Assembly: GCF_015687155.1 (NCBI RefSeq)
Contig: NZ_JADPQF010000004.1
Span: forward strand, 434,001-498,000
Source of the DNA: Aliikangiella sp. G2MR2-5
GTDB lineage: Bacteria > Pseudomonadota > Gammaproteobacteria > Enterobacterales > Kangiellaceae
Direction: 5' to 3'
DNA: 64,000 nt
Position 1 is the stretch's first letter, and every line of letters starts with the position of its first letter. The translations under genes were made by a program, and so were the position numbers. The notes below the pieces were generated by a model. That model saw only the letters and a program-made list of their open reading frames with translations. It did no database searches and had not been told where the DNA came from. Below are positions 17,900-26,677 of this stretch, in pieces.

Positions 17900-19063
17900 A
17901 TGGCCATTCGACGCAAATTGTTTGCGGGATTGGCAGTAGTTCTAAGCGGCATGCTTAGTTTTGCTGTTCAAGCCTCTGCTGATTTGAACATGCGTCCGGG
18001 GGTAACAGAGACAAGTGTTGAAGCCTATGACTTGCACATGGCAGTCATCTGGGTAATGACGATTATCGCTGTTGTCGTATTCGGACTTATGTTTTACTCG
18101 ATTTTCGCACATAGAAAATCGAAAAATCCAACCCCCGCGACTTTCTCACATAGTACAACAGTTGAAATTATCTGGACTGCTATTCCTATTATTATCCTGA
18201 TTGGACTTTCTATTCCTGCGGTAAAACTGCTGGTTAAAATGGAAAGCTGGGATAAGGTTGAGCCTGATTTGGAAATCCAAGTTACAGGTCATCAATGGAA
18301 ATGGGAATACAAATACCTCGATCATGATATTTCGTTCTTTAGCAATTTGAAGACGCCGAGAGAGCAAATAGATAATCTTGAAGGAAAAGTTGGCGAAACT
18401 AAAGGTGAAAATTATCTGCTAGAAGTTGATAACGAACTAGTTCTTCCTGCAAACAAAAACGTCATTTTCCATTTAACCTCTAAAGATGTTATTCACTCCT
18501 GGTGGGTGCCAGAGATTGCCGTTAAAAAAGATGCAATTCCAGGATTCATCAATTCTACCTGGACTAATGTACCTAAAGAAGGAACCTACCGCGGTCAATG
18601 TACCGAGCTCTGTGGTAAAGACCACGGCTTTATGCCGGTAGTAGTTAAGGTTGTTAGTGAGTCAGAGTTCGCGGCCTATATTGAGAAAAAGAAAGCTGAA
18701 AAAGTTGCTGCTGAAAAAGCCGCTGCTGAAGCTGCTGCGCGTTCGTGGGATATGGAACAATTGATGACTTTGGGTAAAGAAACCTATGAAGCCAAGTGTG
18801 CCGCGTGTCACATGGTTAATGGTGAGGGTATGCCTCCAACGTTCCCTGCTCTAAAAGGAAGCAAAGTGGCGACAGGTCCTGTTGAAGGACACATTGACAT
18901 TGTAGTTAACGGTAAAGCCGGAACTGCCATGGCAGCCTATGGAGCACAATTAAGCGACGCCGAAATCGCGGCAATTATTACTTATGAGCGTAATGCTTGG
19001 GGTAATGAGACTGGCGATAAGGTACAACCTGCAGACATTCAGGCTTTTAAAGCCGGTAACTAA
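17900..19063 (+). CDS. coxB: Cytochrome c oxidase subunit II with fused cytochrome c (caa3-type)
   Basis: 387 residues. A signal peptide is followed by two membrane helices (about 45-65 and 90-110) and the periplasmic CuA domain. The CuA ligands are visible as H199, C234, E236, C238, H242 and M245 (HSWWVPE and GQCTELCGKDHGFM). An Ala/Lys-rich linker leads to a C-terminal cytochrome c domain with KCAACHM (C300, C303, H304) and a downstream Met as likely sixth ligand. The fusion marks a caa3-type oxidase. The subunit takes electrons from soluble or membrane cytochrome c and passes them to heme a in subunit I. coxA follows after 15 bases, with GAGGAG between. Confidence 0.97.
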   Translation: MAIRRKLFAGLAVVLSGMLSFAVQASADLNMRPGVTETSVEAYDLHMAVIWVMTIIAVVVFGLMFYSIFAHRKSKNPTPATFSHSTTVEIIWTAIPIIILIGLSIPAVKLLVKMESWDKVEPDLEIQVTGHQWKWEYKYLDHDISFFSNLKTPREQIDNLEGKVGETKGENYLLEVDNELVLPANKNVIFHLTSKDVIHSWWVPEIAVKKDAIPGFINSTWTNVPKEGTYRGQCTELCGKDHGFMPVVVKVVSESEFAAYIEKKKAEKVAAEKAAAEAAARSWDMEQLMTLGKETYEAKCAACHMVNGEGMPPTFPALKGSKVATGPVEGHIDIVVNGKAGTAMAAYGAQLSDAEIAAIITYERNAWGNETGDKVQPADIQAFKAGN

Positions 19064-19078
19064 GAGGAGACGATCAAG

Positions 19079-20632
19079 ATGGCAGATCATCATCCAACCG
19101 GCATTAAACGCTGGTTATTTACAACCAACCACAAGGACATCGGTTCGATGTACCTTTGGTTCTCTTTTATTATGTTCTTCATTGGTGGGGCGATGGCGAT
19201 GGTTATCCGTGCCGAACTCTACCAGCCTGGATTACAGTTTGTTGAGCCGAACTTCTTCAATCAGATGACGACAATGCATGGTTTAATCATGGTCTTCGGT
19301 GCAGTTATGCCGAGCATGGTTGGGCTAGCAAACTGGCTCATCCCGATGCAAATTGGTGCGCCTGATATGGCGTTACCACGAATGAACAACTGGAGCTTCT
19401 GGATCCTTCCTTTTGCTTTTACTCTGTTGTTGAGTTCATTATTCATGGAAGGTGGGGCACCTAACTTTGGTTGGACTTTCTACGCACCTTTATCAACAAC
19501 TTATGGACCTCCAAGTACTGACTTTTTCATTCTGGGCGTTCATATGATGGGGATTTCTTCCATTATGGGAGCTATTAACGTTATCGTTACTGTTTTCAAC
19601 ATGCGTGCTCCTGGCATGACATTAATGAAGATGCCTTTGTTCGTCTGGACCTGGGTTATCACTGCATTCTTGTTGATTATGGTTATGCCTGTTCTTGCTG
19701 GTGCGGTAACTATGATGTTAACTGATCGTCATTTCGGTACTTCATTCTTTGATGCTGCCGGTGGTGGTGATCCGGTAATGTTCCAGCATATTTTCTGGTT
19801 CTTCGGACACCCTGAAGTTTACATCATGATTCTGCCCGCTTTCGGTGTAGCATCTGAAATTATTCCAGCATTCGCACGCAAGAAGTTGTTCGGCTATGCT
19901 TCGATGGTTTATGCAACTGCGTCGATCGCCTTGTTGTCATTTATTGTTTGGGCTCACCATATGTTTACGGTTGGTATGCCATTGGCAGGTGAGTTGTTCT
20001 TTATGATTGCAACTATGCTGATTGCGGTACCGACCGGTGTTAAAGTCTTTAACTGGGTTGCGACCATGTGGAAAGGCTCTATGACCTTCGAAACGCCAAT
20101 GCTATTTGCGATCGCTTTCGTGATTCTCTTTACAATTGGTGGCTTCTCCGGTGTGATGCTGGCAATGGCGCCGGTTGACTTCCAGTACCACGATACATAT
20201 TTTGTTGTCGCTCATTTCCACTATGTACTTTTCCCAGGCGCAATTTTTGGTACCACTGCTGCAGTTTATTACTGGTTGCCTAAATGGACAGGAAAAATGT
20301 ACAACGAGAAAATGGGTAAGATCCATTTCTGGTGGTCGATGATTGCTGTTAACTTAACTTTCTTCCCAATGCACTTCAGTGGTCTTGCAGGTATGCCTCG
20401 ACGTATCCCTGACTACAATATGATGTTTGCCGACTTTAACCAGTTAGCAAGTATCGGTGCATTTGCTCTGGGTCTAAGTCAGCTATTCTTCCTTTTCATT
20501 GTGATTAAAACTATTCGCAGTGGTAAGAAATCAGAAGATAAGCCATGGGACGGTGCGACTGGTCTTGAGTGGGATAAACTCCCATGTCCAGCGCCTTATC
20601 ATACGTTTGATACACCACCTAAAGTTGACTAA
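19079..20632 (+). CDS. coxA: Cytochrome c oxidase subunit I
   Basis: 517 residues with about twelve membrane helices. The heme-copper core is visible in WFFGHPEVYIMILPAFG (CuB His with the cross-linked Tyr and the D-channel Glu of A1-type oxidases), VWAHHMFTVGMP (two CuB His) and VAHFHYVLFPGA (heme a and a3 ligands). LTDRHFGTSFFDAAGGGDP is also characteristic. It reduces oxygen to water and pumps protons across the inner membrane. GAGGAG at 19063-19068 gives a strong ribosome binding site. It is the second gene of the cox operon, between coxB and ctaG. Confidence 0.98.
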   Translation: MADHHPTGIKRWLFTTNHKDIGSMYLWFSFIMFFIGGAMAMVIRAELYQPGLQFVEPNFFNQMTTMHGLIMVFGAVMPSMVGLANWLIPMQIGAPDMALPRMNNWSFWILPFAFTLLLSSLFMEGGAPNFGWTFYAPLSTTYGPPSTDFFILGVHMMGISSIMGAINVIVTVFNMRAPGMTLMKMPLFVWTWVITAFLLIMVMPVLAGAVTMMLTDRHFGTSFFDAAGGGDPVMFQHIFWFFGHPEVYIMILPAFGVASEIIPAFARKKLFGYASMVYATASIALLSFIVWAHHMFTVGMPLAGELFFMIATMLIAVPTGVKVFNWVATMWKGSMTFETPMLFAIAFVILFTIGGFSGVMLAMAPVDFQYHDTYFVVAHFHYVLFPGAIFGTTAAVYYWLPKWTGKMYNEKMGKIHFWWSMIAVNLTFFPMHFSGLAGMPRRIPDYNMMFADFNQLASIGAFALGLSQLFFLFIVIKTIRSGKKSEDKPWDGATGLEWDKLPCPAPYHTFDTPPKVD

Positions 20633-20668
20633 GGTAGCTAAAGGTTAAGTTAAAGGAAAGTTAGTTAA

Positions 20669-21229
20669 ATGAGTGAACAAGTGACAAACGATAATAACAA
20701 GAAGCTGGTGCTGCGTCTGCTCGGCGTTGTCGGCGGTATGTTCTTGTTTGGGTTTGCGCTTGTTCCACTTTATGATGTCTTTTGTGAAGTAACCGGTATT
20801 AATGGCAAAACGCGTGGTAAAGCAATTTATCAACAAAGCATGGTTAATACCGAGCGCGAAGTTTCCATCACCTTTATTGCAAATATCAGTAATGGTATGC
20901 CTTGGGAATTTAAACCGCTGACTCGGACGATGAAGGTTCATCCGGGAGAGTTAAACGAAGTTCGCTTCTATGCAAAAAACCCTTCACGCAAAGATATTAT
21001 TGGGCAGTCTGTGCCTAGTGTTTCACCTGGAGAAGCTGCGCTCTACCTCAATAAAACAGAGTGTTTCTGCTTTGACCAGCAGACATTGCTCGCTGGACAG
21101 GAGGTTGAAATGCCGATGAAGTTTTACATCGATAGCGAAATTCCAGAAAACATTAATCATTTAACTTTATCCTATCAATTATTTAATGTGACCGATGCGG
21201 TTGAAGCTGCAGCGGGAGCAGCCAAATAA
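20669..21229 (+). CDS. ctaG: Cytochrome c oxidase assembly protein CtaG (Cox11)
   Basis: 186 residues. One N-terminal membrane helix (about 12-34) anchors a periplasmic Ig-like copper-binding domain. The family signature FALVPLYDVFCEVTGINGKT and the copper motif NKTECFCFDQQTL (CFCF) are present, as is the later MPMKFYID. CtaG delivers copper to the CuB site of subunit I. Location between coxA and coxC is the standard order in proteobacterial cox operons. The start codon ATG at 20669 has AAAGGAAAG about 10-15 bases upstream. Length is normal for the family. Confidence 0.97.
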   Translation: MSEQVTNDNNKKLVLRLLGVVGGMFLFGFALVPLYDVFCEVTGINGKTRGKAIYQQSMVNTEREVSITFIANISNGMPWEFKPLTRTMKVHPGELNEVRFYAKNPSRKDIIGQSVPSVSPGEAALYLNKTECFCFDQQTLLAGQEVEMPMKFYIDSEIPENINHLTLSYQLFNVTDAVEAAAGAAK

Positions 21230-21265
21230 AGTAACGACTACGTTGCTTTGAAATGGAGATAAAAA

Positions 21266-22165
21266 ATGAGTACTGAAACAAAAGAGAAGTACGAAAAGTA
21301 TTATGTGCCAGAACAAAGTCCATGGCCTATCGTAGGTGCTATTGGTTTGTTTTTATTGGCTTTTGGAGGCGGTAATTTTATTCAGCAAACTACCGGTAAG
21401 TATGGCAATGAAGGTAGCTGGGGATGGTTAATCTTCCTTGTCGGACTTTCGATCATTCTTTATATGATGTGGAGCTGGTGGCGTGACACTGTTCGAGAGT
21501 CAATGGGTGGACTCTATAGCTCACAAATGGATCGTTCTTTCCGTCAGGGAATGTTGTGGTTTATTACATCTGAAGTAATGTTCTTTGCGGCATTTTTCGG
21601 TGGCTTGTTCTATGCAAGAACAATGGTTATGCCGTGGTTAGGTGGTGAAGGTAACAACGCAATGACTCATGCCTTATTGTGGCCTGAGTTTATACCTTCC
21701 TGGCCTATGGTTGAAACTCCGGCTGGAGACACTACAACGGCTATGGGGGCTTTTGGTCTTCCCGCGATTAACACTGCAATCCTTTTGACTAGCTCTTGGA
21801 CTTTAACGATAGCTCATCATGCTCTTATCAAAGGAAATCGCAATACCTTGATCAATTACACGGTTATTACCGCTTTGTTGGGTGTTATTTTCCTTTGTTT
21901 GCAGGCTTACGAGTATTATGAAGCTTATCACCATATGGGGTTAACGTTAGGTAGCGGAATTTATGGTTCAACCTTCTTTATGTTGACTGGTTTCCACGGA
22001 CTTCATGTAACTATCGGTACTATTTTTCTGATTGTACTTTCCATTCGTTGTGCCAGCGGACACTTTAAGCCTGAAAACCACTTTGCATTTGAAGCTGGTG
22101 CCTGGTATTGGCATTTTGTTGATGTGGTTTGGCTATTCCTGTTTATCTTTGTTTACATTCTGTAG
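21266..22165 (+). CDS. coxC: Cytochrome c oxidase subunit III
   Basis: 299 residues with seven predicted membrane helices. Typical segments are RQGMLWFITSEVMFFAAFFGGLFYAR (conserved Glu near the proton entry), HHALIKGNR, TGFHGLHVTIGTIFL and FEAGAWYWHFVDVVWLFLF. Subunit III stabilises proton uptake by subunit I. The ATG at 21266 follows GGAGAT at 21253-21258. It is the last gene of the first cox transcription unit. A strong hairpin with a T-run lies about 40 bases after the stop, and the assembly genes start again from a separate promoter. Confidence 0.97.
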   Translation: MSTETKEKYEKYYVPEQSPWPIVGAIGLFLLAFGGGNFIQQTTGKYGNEGSWGWLIFLVGLSIILYMMWSWWRDTVRESMGGLYSSQMDRSFRQGMLWFITSEVMFFAAFFGGLFYARTMVMPWLGGEGNNAMTHALLWPEFIPSWPMVETPAGDTTTAMGAFGLPAINTAILLTSSWTLTIAHHALIKGNRNTLINYTVITALLGVIFLCLQAYEYYEAYHHMGLTLGSGIYGSTFFMLTGFHGLHVTIGTIFLIVLSIRCASGHFKPENHFAFEAGAWYWHFVDVVWLFLFIFVYIL

Positions 22166-22200
22166 TTGAGATAGATGGTAAATACAGAGCATTAATCAAT

Positions 22201-22232
22201 AAAAAAGCCGAAGTTTCTACTTCGGCTTTTTG
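22201..22232. terminator. Intrinsic terminator after coxC
   Basis: AGCCGAAGT (22206-22214) pairs with ACTTCGGCT (22219-22227) around a TTCT loop, with an A-run before and a T-run after. It ends the coxBA-ctaG-coxC transcript and can also stop the convergent DUF2909 transcript. Confidence 0.95.
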
Positions 22233-22276
22233 TTGGACTGAATTCTAATTCGCTCAATCAAAGTATCTGTTTAAAG

Positions 22277-22510
22277 CTAAGTTTTTGCAGGCTCTTCTAC
22301 CAACGGCAAGCCATGAGGGTCGATAATCCCTGTGTAGACGCCGATGATCAGCAACACAAAAAGCAATATCGACAAGCCTATGCGCCAACTTAAATTTTTA
22401 ACCGTTTTGTCCGAGTTTTTTTCAGTAGAAGTCGTTAAAAAGTAAAGGCTTCTAAAAAGGCTGAACAATATTGCCAACATAGCGATAACAATAAGAATTT
22501 TTATGAGCAT
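22277..22510 (-). CDS. Twin-transmembrane DUF2909 protein
   Basis: 77 residues with two hydrophobic helices (about 3-27 and 47-66) separated by a polar loop STEKNSDKTVKN. It resembles the small DUF2909 membrane proteins often encoded between coxC and SURF1 in gammaproteobacteria, here on the opposite strand. It is probably an inner-membrane accessory of the oxidase; no function is established. It is divergent from the SURF1 gene with 47 bases between, so the promoters overlap. Confidence 0.8.
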   Translation of the reverse strand: MLIKILIVIAMLAILFSLFRSLYFLTTSTEKNSDKTVKNLSWRIGLSILLFVLLIIGVYTGIIDPHGLPLVEEPAKT

Positions 22511-22557
22511 ATTTTATTCATTTCCAGTGAATTGTACTCCTAGCTTACCACAAAAAA

Positions 22558-23358
22558 ATGTTAGAATACGCGGCCGAGATAAAAATAACACTAGCAGGTA
22601 ACCGGATCTTGAGGAGTACAATCAGTTATCATATTGGACGTTATGAGATCAGGCTCAATATCTGGTTGTTAATTTTATTTCTAGCGACACAAACGCTGCT
22701 GAATGAATTAGGATTTTGGCAGCTTAATCGAGCTAAAGAAAAACAGCAGAGACTTGAGTTTTTGGCCAAAGGAAATGAAAATGAACTGGCTAACTTATCT
22801 CACATTTCAGAGAAAGAACTGAACCAGTTCAATCGAGTTTCACTTGAGCTGCAGCCTTTATCCAGCAAAGCAATCTTTCTCGATAATAAGACCCACAAAA
22901 AAGTTGCGGGATATCAGGTTCTTTCTCTGGCAAAAGATGTTAAGTCTGGTAAAAGTGTTTTAGTTAATCACGGGTGGATATTTGGTGGTAAAGACCGACT
23001 TGAACTACCAAAATTTATTTCGCCCTATGATTCAGGTGATACCTGGTTACTCTCAGGAAGGCTATACCCCATAACAGAAGAGCTATCTCCTGCTTTGGGG
23101 GAAATGGAAGTGATAAATAGTAACTTTCGCATTCCGTATCTTGACCGAGCAATGTTGAGTTCTCTCGAAAAACAATTTGGGACAAGGCTGGAGGCTTTTG
23201 TTATACGACTCGATGCTGATGCACCCCATGCGTTAGAAGTCGACTGGAAGTGGACTAATATGCCGGTTGAAAAACATTTGGCCTACGCGGTGCAATGGTT
23301 TGGGTTAGCCTTAGCACTACTAATTATCTGCCTGGTTGTTGCGATTAAAAAAAGGTAA
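22558..23358 (+). CDS. SURF1 family cytochrome oxidase biogenesis protein
   Basis: 266 residues. The family features are an N-terminal membrane helix ending in LGFWQLNRAKEKQ, the periplasmic VLVNHGWIFGGKDR segment, and a C-terminal membrane helix after MPVEKHLAYAVQWFGLALALLIICL. SURF1 assists heme a insertion into subunit I. The ATG at 22558 gives about 35 residues before the first helix, longer than usual; a TTG further in (22609) would shorten it. The following gene begins five bases after the stop. Together with the next four genes it forms an oxidase assembly operon. Confidence 0.9.
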   Translation: MLEYAAEIKITLAGNRILRSTISYHIGRYEIRLNIWLLILFLATQTLLNELGFWQLNRAKEKQQRLEFLAKGNENELANLSHISEKELNQFNRVSLELQPLSSKAIFLDNKTHKKVAGYQVLSLAKDVKSGKSVLVNHGWIFGGKDRLELPKFISPYDSGDTWLLSGRLYPITEELSPALGEMEVINSNFRIPYLDRAMLSSLEKQFGTRLEAFVIRLDADAPHALEVDWKWTNMPVEKHLAYAVQWFGLALALLIICLVVAIKKR

Positions 23359-23362
23359 AACG

Positions 23363-24007
23363 ATGGACTTTGAAGAAGCAAAAAATGAATCACATGAAGC
23401 AAATGTAAGAAAAAACCGGGCAACACTGATCGCATTGTTCGCCATTTTCTTTGTACCGGTAATTATTGCTTATTCAGCATATTTTACAGGCTGGTTTAAT
23501 AAAGCAACAGAAAATCGAGGTCAGCTCTTAATTGAAAAAGACGTTTTAGATATCGAAGATTTCGAATTTGTTCGAGATGACGGCAAGACTATTTCCGGTA
23601 AAGAGTTTGAGACACTTTATTGGTGGGTTTTTCCCGCAGACGAACAATCTTGTGATCAAGCGTGTATAGAACTGAATGTTTTCATGATCAAACAAACGCA
23701 CCTTGGGCTGGGTAAAGAGATCGATCGTCTAAATCCCCTATTGGTCTTACGGAAAGGCAGTGGTATTAAAACAGAGCAGTTTCCGGTTGCTTATAGTGAG
23801 TTTACCAACAAGGGCGTAAAACCTCTGGCGCAAACACGCAGCGGATTGAATAAAGAGCTTGAAGCCAATTATATTTATTTGGTTGATCCTCTTGGCAATA
23901 TCATGATGCGCTATGAATTGGTTAAAAGCAAAGATGAGGCGCCGTCAAGAAGCAAAGATTTGAGAATAGACATACAGCGGTTGTTTAAATACTCGCGCTT
24001 GGGATAG
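23363..24007 (+). CDS. Membrane-anchored thioredoxin-like cytochrome oxidase-associated protein
   Basis: 214 residues from the ATG at 23363, with AAAGG at 23351-23355. One membrane helix (about 20-40) is followed by a periplasmic domain resembling a SCO/thioredoxin fold: WWVFPADEQSCDQACIELN carries a CxxxC pair like the copper motif of SCO proteins, and YIYLVDPLGNIMMRY near the end is typical of that fold. The histidine needed for copper in SCO1 is not clearly present. Similar genes lie between SURF1 and ctaA in many proteobacteria, annotated only as oxidase-associated. It may act in disulfide or copper handling at CuA. Confidence 0.75.
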   Translation: MDFEEAKNESHEANVRKNRATLIALFAIFFVPVIIAYSAYFTGWFNKATENRGQLLIEKDVLDIEDFEFVRDDGKTISGKEFETLYWWVFPADEQSCDQACIELNVFMIKQTHLGLGKEIDRLNPLLVLRKGSGIKTEQFPVAYSEFTNKGVKPLAQTRSGLNKELEANYIYLVDPLGNIMMRYELVKSKDEAPSRSKDLRIDIQRLFKYSRLG

Positions 24008-24040
24008 TTAGAATAATAAAATTAGATATTTGAGAAAGTT

Positions 24041-25069
24041 ATGAGTAAGAAGTTAATTAGAAATATTGCTATTTTTGCAACGGGATTCGCAATGATAGTA
24101 GTGATTTTAGGGGCGTTTACCAGACTATCGGATGCGGGGCTTGGTTGTCCGGATTGGCCGGGATGTTACGGTTTTATGCATATCCCAACCAAAGATCATC
24201 ATATTGAGCAAGCCAATCAGGCCTTTCCCGAGCAACCATATCAGTTTGAGAAAGCGTGGCCTGAAATGGTACATCGTTATTTTGCAGGAACACTGGGATT
24301 GATGGTGCTCGCTCTTGCCGTTTTTGCCTGGAGAAGCCAACCAAAACAAGCGGTTAAGCATTCAACTTTTTTACTTTGCCTAATTACGTTTCAGGCCGCC
24401 CTTGGCATGTGGACGGTTACCATGAAATTGCATCCTTCAATTGTAATGTTGCACCTGATGGGGGGGATCACAACTTTCTCTCTACTGGCTGCTTTAAGTT
24501 TACGCTATCACTTTCGCTTTGTTTCTCCTATCAATCCTGGGGTGACCAACGGCCTTAAAAAGTTAATCTGGTTTACTCTGGTCGTAGTGGTACTTCAGGT
24601 CGCTCTGGGGGGATGGACTTCGGCAAATTATGCGGCTATGTCTTGCCTTGAATTACCTATCTGTCAGGGGAACTGGTTGAGTGACGGAGAGTTCATTAAC
24701 GCGCTTCAGATGTGGGGGTTTGATGAAGAGCATTTTGAGTACGGTATTCACGAGCAAAATGCGCGTGTCGCTATCCATGCAATGCACCGAATCGGCGCTA
24801 TTGTAACGACGCTTGTACTCACAGCCCTAATTTTTAAGCTAGTTCGACTAAAAAACAACAAATTGTTAAATCAGTGTGGCTGGTTATTAACAGCATTACT
24901 GGCGATTCAAATATCTTTAGGGATTAACAATATTGTTTCCCACTTACCTCTTGCCAATGCAGTGGCGCATAACGCTGTTGGTGCGCTTCTGGTTGTTACT
25001 ATGGTGAGCTTGCTTACATTGATATTAATGCCGCAGACGGACACTAAACTTGGTGAGGCAGAAAAATGA
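24041..25069 (+). CDS. ctaA: Heme A synthase CtaA (COX15)
   Basis: 342 residues with about eight membrane helices. The signature RLSDAGLGCPDWPGCYG appears near residue 30, followed by conserved histidines in MVHRYFAGTLG, KLHPSIVMLHLMGG, AMHRIGA and AVAHNAVGA that bind the hemes. The enzyme oxidises the C8 methyl of heme O to a formyl group. Its last four bases overlap the start of ctaB (ATGA), so the two successive steps of heme A synthesis are translationally coupled. The start at 24041 gives a normal family length. Confidence 0.96.
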   Translation: MSKKLIRNIAIFATGFAMIVVILGAFTRLSDAGLGCPDWPGCYGFMHIPTKDHHIEQANQAFPEQPYQFEKAWPEMVHRYFAGTLGLMVLALAVFAWRSQPKQAVKHSTFLLCLITFQAALGMWTVTMKLHPSIVMLHLMGGITTFSLLAALSLRYHFRFVSPINPGVTNGLKKLIWFTLVVVVLQVALGGWTSANYAAMSCLELPICQGNWLSDGEFINALQMWGFDEEHFEYGIHEQNARVAIHAMHRIGAIVTTLVLTALIFKLVRLKNNKLLNQCGWLLTALLAIQISLGINNIVSHLPLANAVAHNAVGALLVVTMVSLLTLILMPQTDTKLGEAEK

Positions 25070-25959
25070 ATACAGCAAGCACAACCTGGAAAGATTATCT
25101 GGAGTTAACCAAGCCCAAAGTTGTATTGCTGATATTGCTTACAGCTGTTGTCGGTATGTATATGGCTCCTGTCGAGTCAGTGCCACTAGATATTTTAATT
25201 ATTGCTACCATTGGAATTGGATTTGCTTCAGGCGGCGCTGCGGTAGTCAATCATGTGGTAGACCAAAAAATTGACGCAATTATGGCGCGGACTTTTAAGC
25301 GTCCGGTAGTAACCGGCAAAGTCAGTGATCGGAATGCGATTATTTTTGCTACTTTTCTATCTGTCACTTCAATGGTTTTGTTGCTTGCCTTTGTTAATCC
25401 TTTGACAGCGATACTAACTTTTCTTGGTCTGGTTGGTTATGCCTTTGTTTACACTATGTATCTTAAGCGAGCGACACCACAAAATATTGTTATTGGCGGT
25501 TTAAGCGGAGCTATTCCTCCTCTTTTAGGGTGGACTGCTGTAGACGGTGCTGGTTGGAATATTCATCCTCACGCGTTACTGTTAGTGTTGATTATATTTG
25601 TTTGGACACCACCGCACTTTTGGGCACTGGCAATCTTTAGAAAAGACGAATATGCCAAAGCTGATATTCCTATGTTGCCAGTAACCCATGGGATCGAGTT
25701 TACTAAACTGAATATTGTTCTTTATACGCTACTGCTGCTCTTTGCCGCAGCACTACCCTATGTTACCGGAATGTCTTACTTAATCTATTTGGTGAGTTCG
25801 ACGATTCTCGGAGCGATATTCATGTACTATGCAATTAAGTTATGGCGCACGGAAGAGCGAAGAGTCGCAATGGATACATTTAAGTATTCTATTTATTATC
25901 TGATGATTCTTTTCATCGCTTTTATAGTCGATCGTAATTTTCCGGTGATTGTAGATTAA
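25066..25959 (+). CDS. ctaB: Protoheme IX farnesyltransferase (heme O synthase)
   Basis: 297 residues of the UbiA prenyltransferase superfamily with about nine membrane helices. The first Asp-rich motif is NHVVDQKIDAIMARTFKRP, and the second region is YTMYLKRATPQNIVIGG with FVWTPPHFWALAI and KDEYAKADIPMLPV. The enzyme attaches farnesyl from farnesyl diphosphate to the heme vinyl group to give heme O, the substrate of CtaA. It overlaps ctaA by four bases. The SCO gene begins 21 bases after the stop. The cyoE name is used for the same family in E. coli. Confidence 0.96.
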   Translation: MNTASTTWKDYLELTKPKVVLLILLTAVVGMYMAPVESVPLDILIIATIGIGFASGGAAVVNHVVDQKIDAIMARTFKRPVVTGKVSDRNAIIFATFLSVTSMVLLLAFVNPLTAILTFLGLVGYAFVYTMYLKRATPQNIVIGGLSGAIPPLLGWTAVDGAGWNIHPHALLLVLIIFVWTPPHFWALAIFRKDEYAKADIPMLPVTHGIEFTKLNIVLYTLLLLFAAALPYVTGMSYLIYLVSSTILGAIFMYYAIKLWRTEERRVAMDTFKYSIYYLMILFIAFIVDRNFPVIVD

Positions 25960-25980
25960 AACCTGTAACTTGGATGTAAA

Positions 25981-26580
25981 ATGAAATTTATTGCAAGATG
26001 TTTTTTCCTTGTCGCCTTTGGTGCAGTACTTATCGGTTGTAGTGAACAGCCTGAGACTTTTAAACAGCTATTGGTATATCCCAACCAAAAGCCAATAGAG
26101 GCGTTTAAGCTAAAAGCTCATACAGGAAATGATTTCACTCAGGAATCATTTAGGTCCCGTTGGAATCTGGTATTTGTCGGCTATACACATTGCCCAGATG
26201 TCTGTCCTATGACCCTCAATGATATGAGTAAAATATATCAGGCAATTCCTGAAAGCTTGCAAAAAAAGTTTCAATTTACTTTTCTATCAGTTGATCCTAA
26301 AAGAGATACTGTTGAACATCTCGCTCAATATATCAGTCATTTTGAAGAAGATTTTGTGGCAATAACAGGAGAAAAAGAAGAAATAGACAAACTCGTATTT
26401 TCAATTGGAGGTGTCTATGCCATCAATTCCGAAAGTGAAGATTATTACAGCGTCGACCATAGCGGAAGAATTTTCATTATCAGCCCTCAAGCGAAGCGGT
26501 TTGGTATTATTTCCAGTGAAGCCATGCATGACAAAGATAAGTCAATTGTCATTGAAGACCTGATTAAACTGGCTAATTAA
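25981..26580 (+). CDS. SCO1/SenC copper chaperone lipoprotein
   Basis: 199 residues. The N-terminus has a lipoprotein signal (lipobox LIGC, C20). The thioredoxin-like domain has FVGYTHCPDVCPMTL with copper ligands C71 and C75, and the third ligand H160 in SVDHSGRIFII. SCO proteins load copper on the CuA site of coxB. It closes the assembly operon. No clear hairpin terminator is visible before envZ, about 97 bases downstream. Start ATG at 25981. Confidence 0.95.
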   Translation: MKFIARCFFLVAFGAVLIGCSEQPETFKQLLVYPNQKPIEAFKLKAHTGNDFTQESFRSRWNLVFVGYTHCPDVCPMTLNDMSKIYQAIPESLQKKFQFTFLSVDPKRDTVEHLAQYISHFEEDFVAITGEKEEIDKLVFSIGGVYAINSESEDYYSVDHSGRIFIISPQAKRFGIISSEAMHDKDKSIVIEDLIKLAN

Positions 26581-26677
26581 CACCTTTCCATATAGAAATA
26601 TTTACGTTTAAATGGTTAATAATCACAGTAAATAACTATATTATTAGGTGTATTGAACCATTAACTCGTAAATCCCG

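Noticed and set aside
26590-26670. Imperfect inverted repeat (ATGGTT...AACCAT) between SCO1 and envZ
   Set aside because: Stem is short and the loop is long, with no T-run, so it does not support a terminator or operator call.
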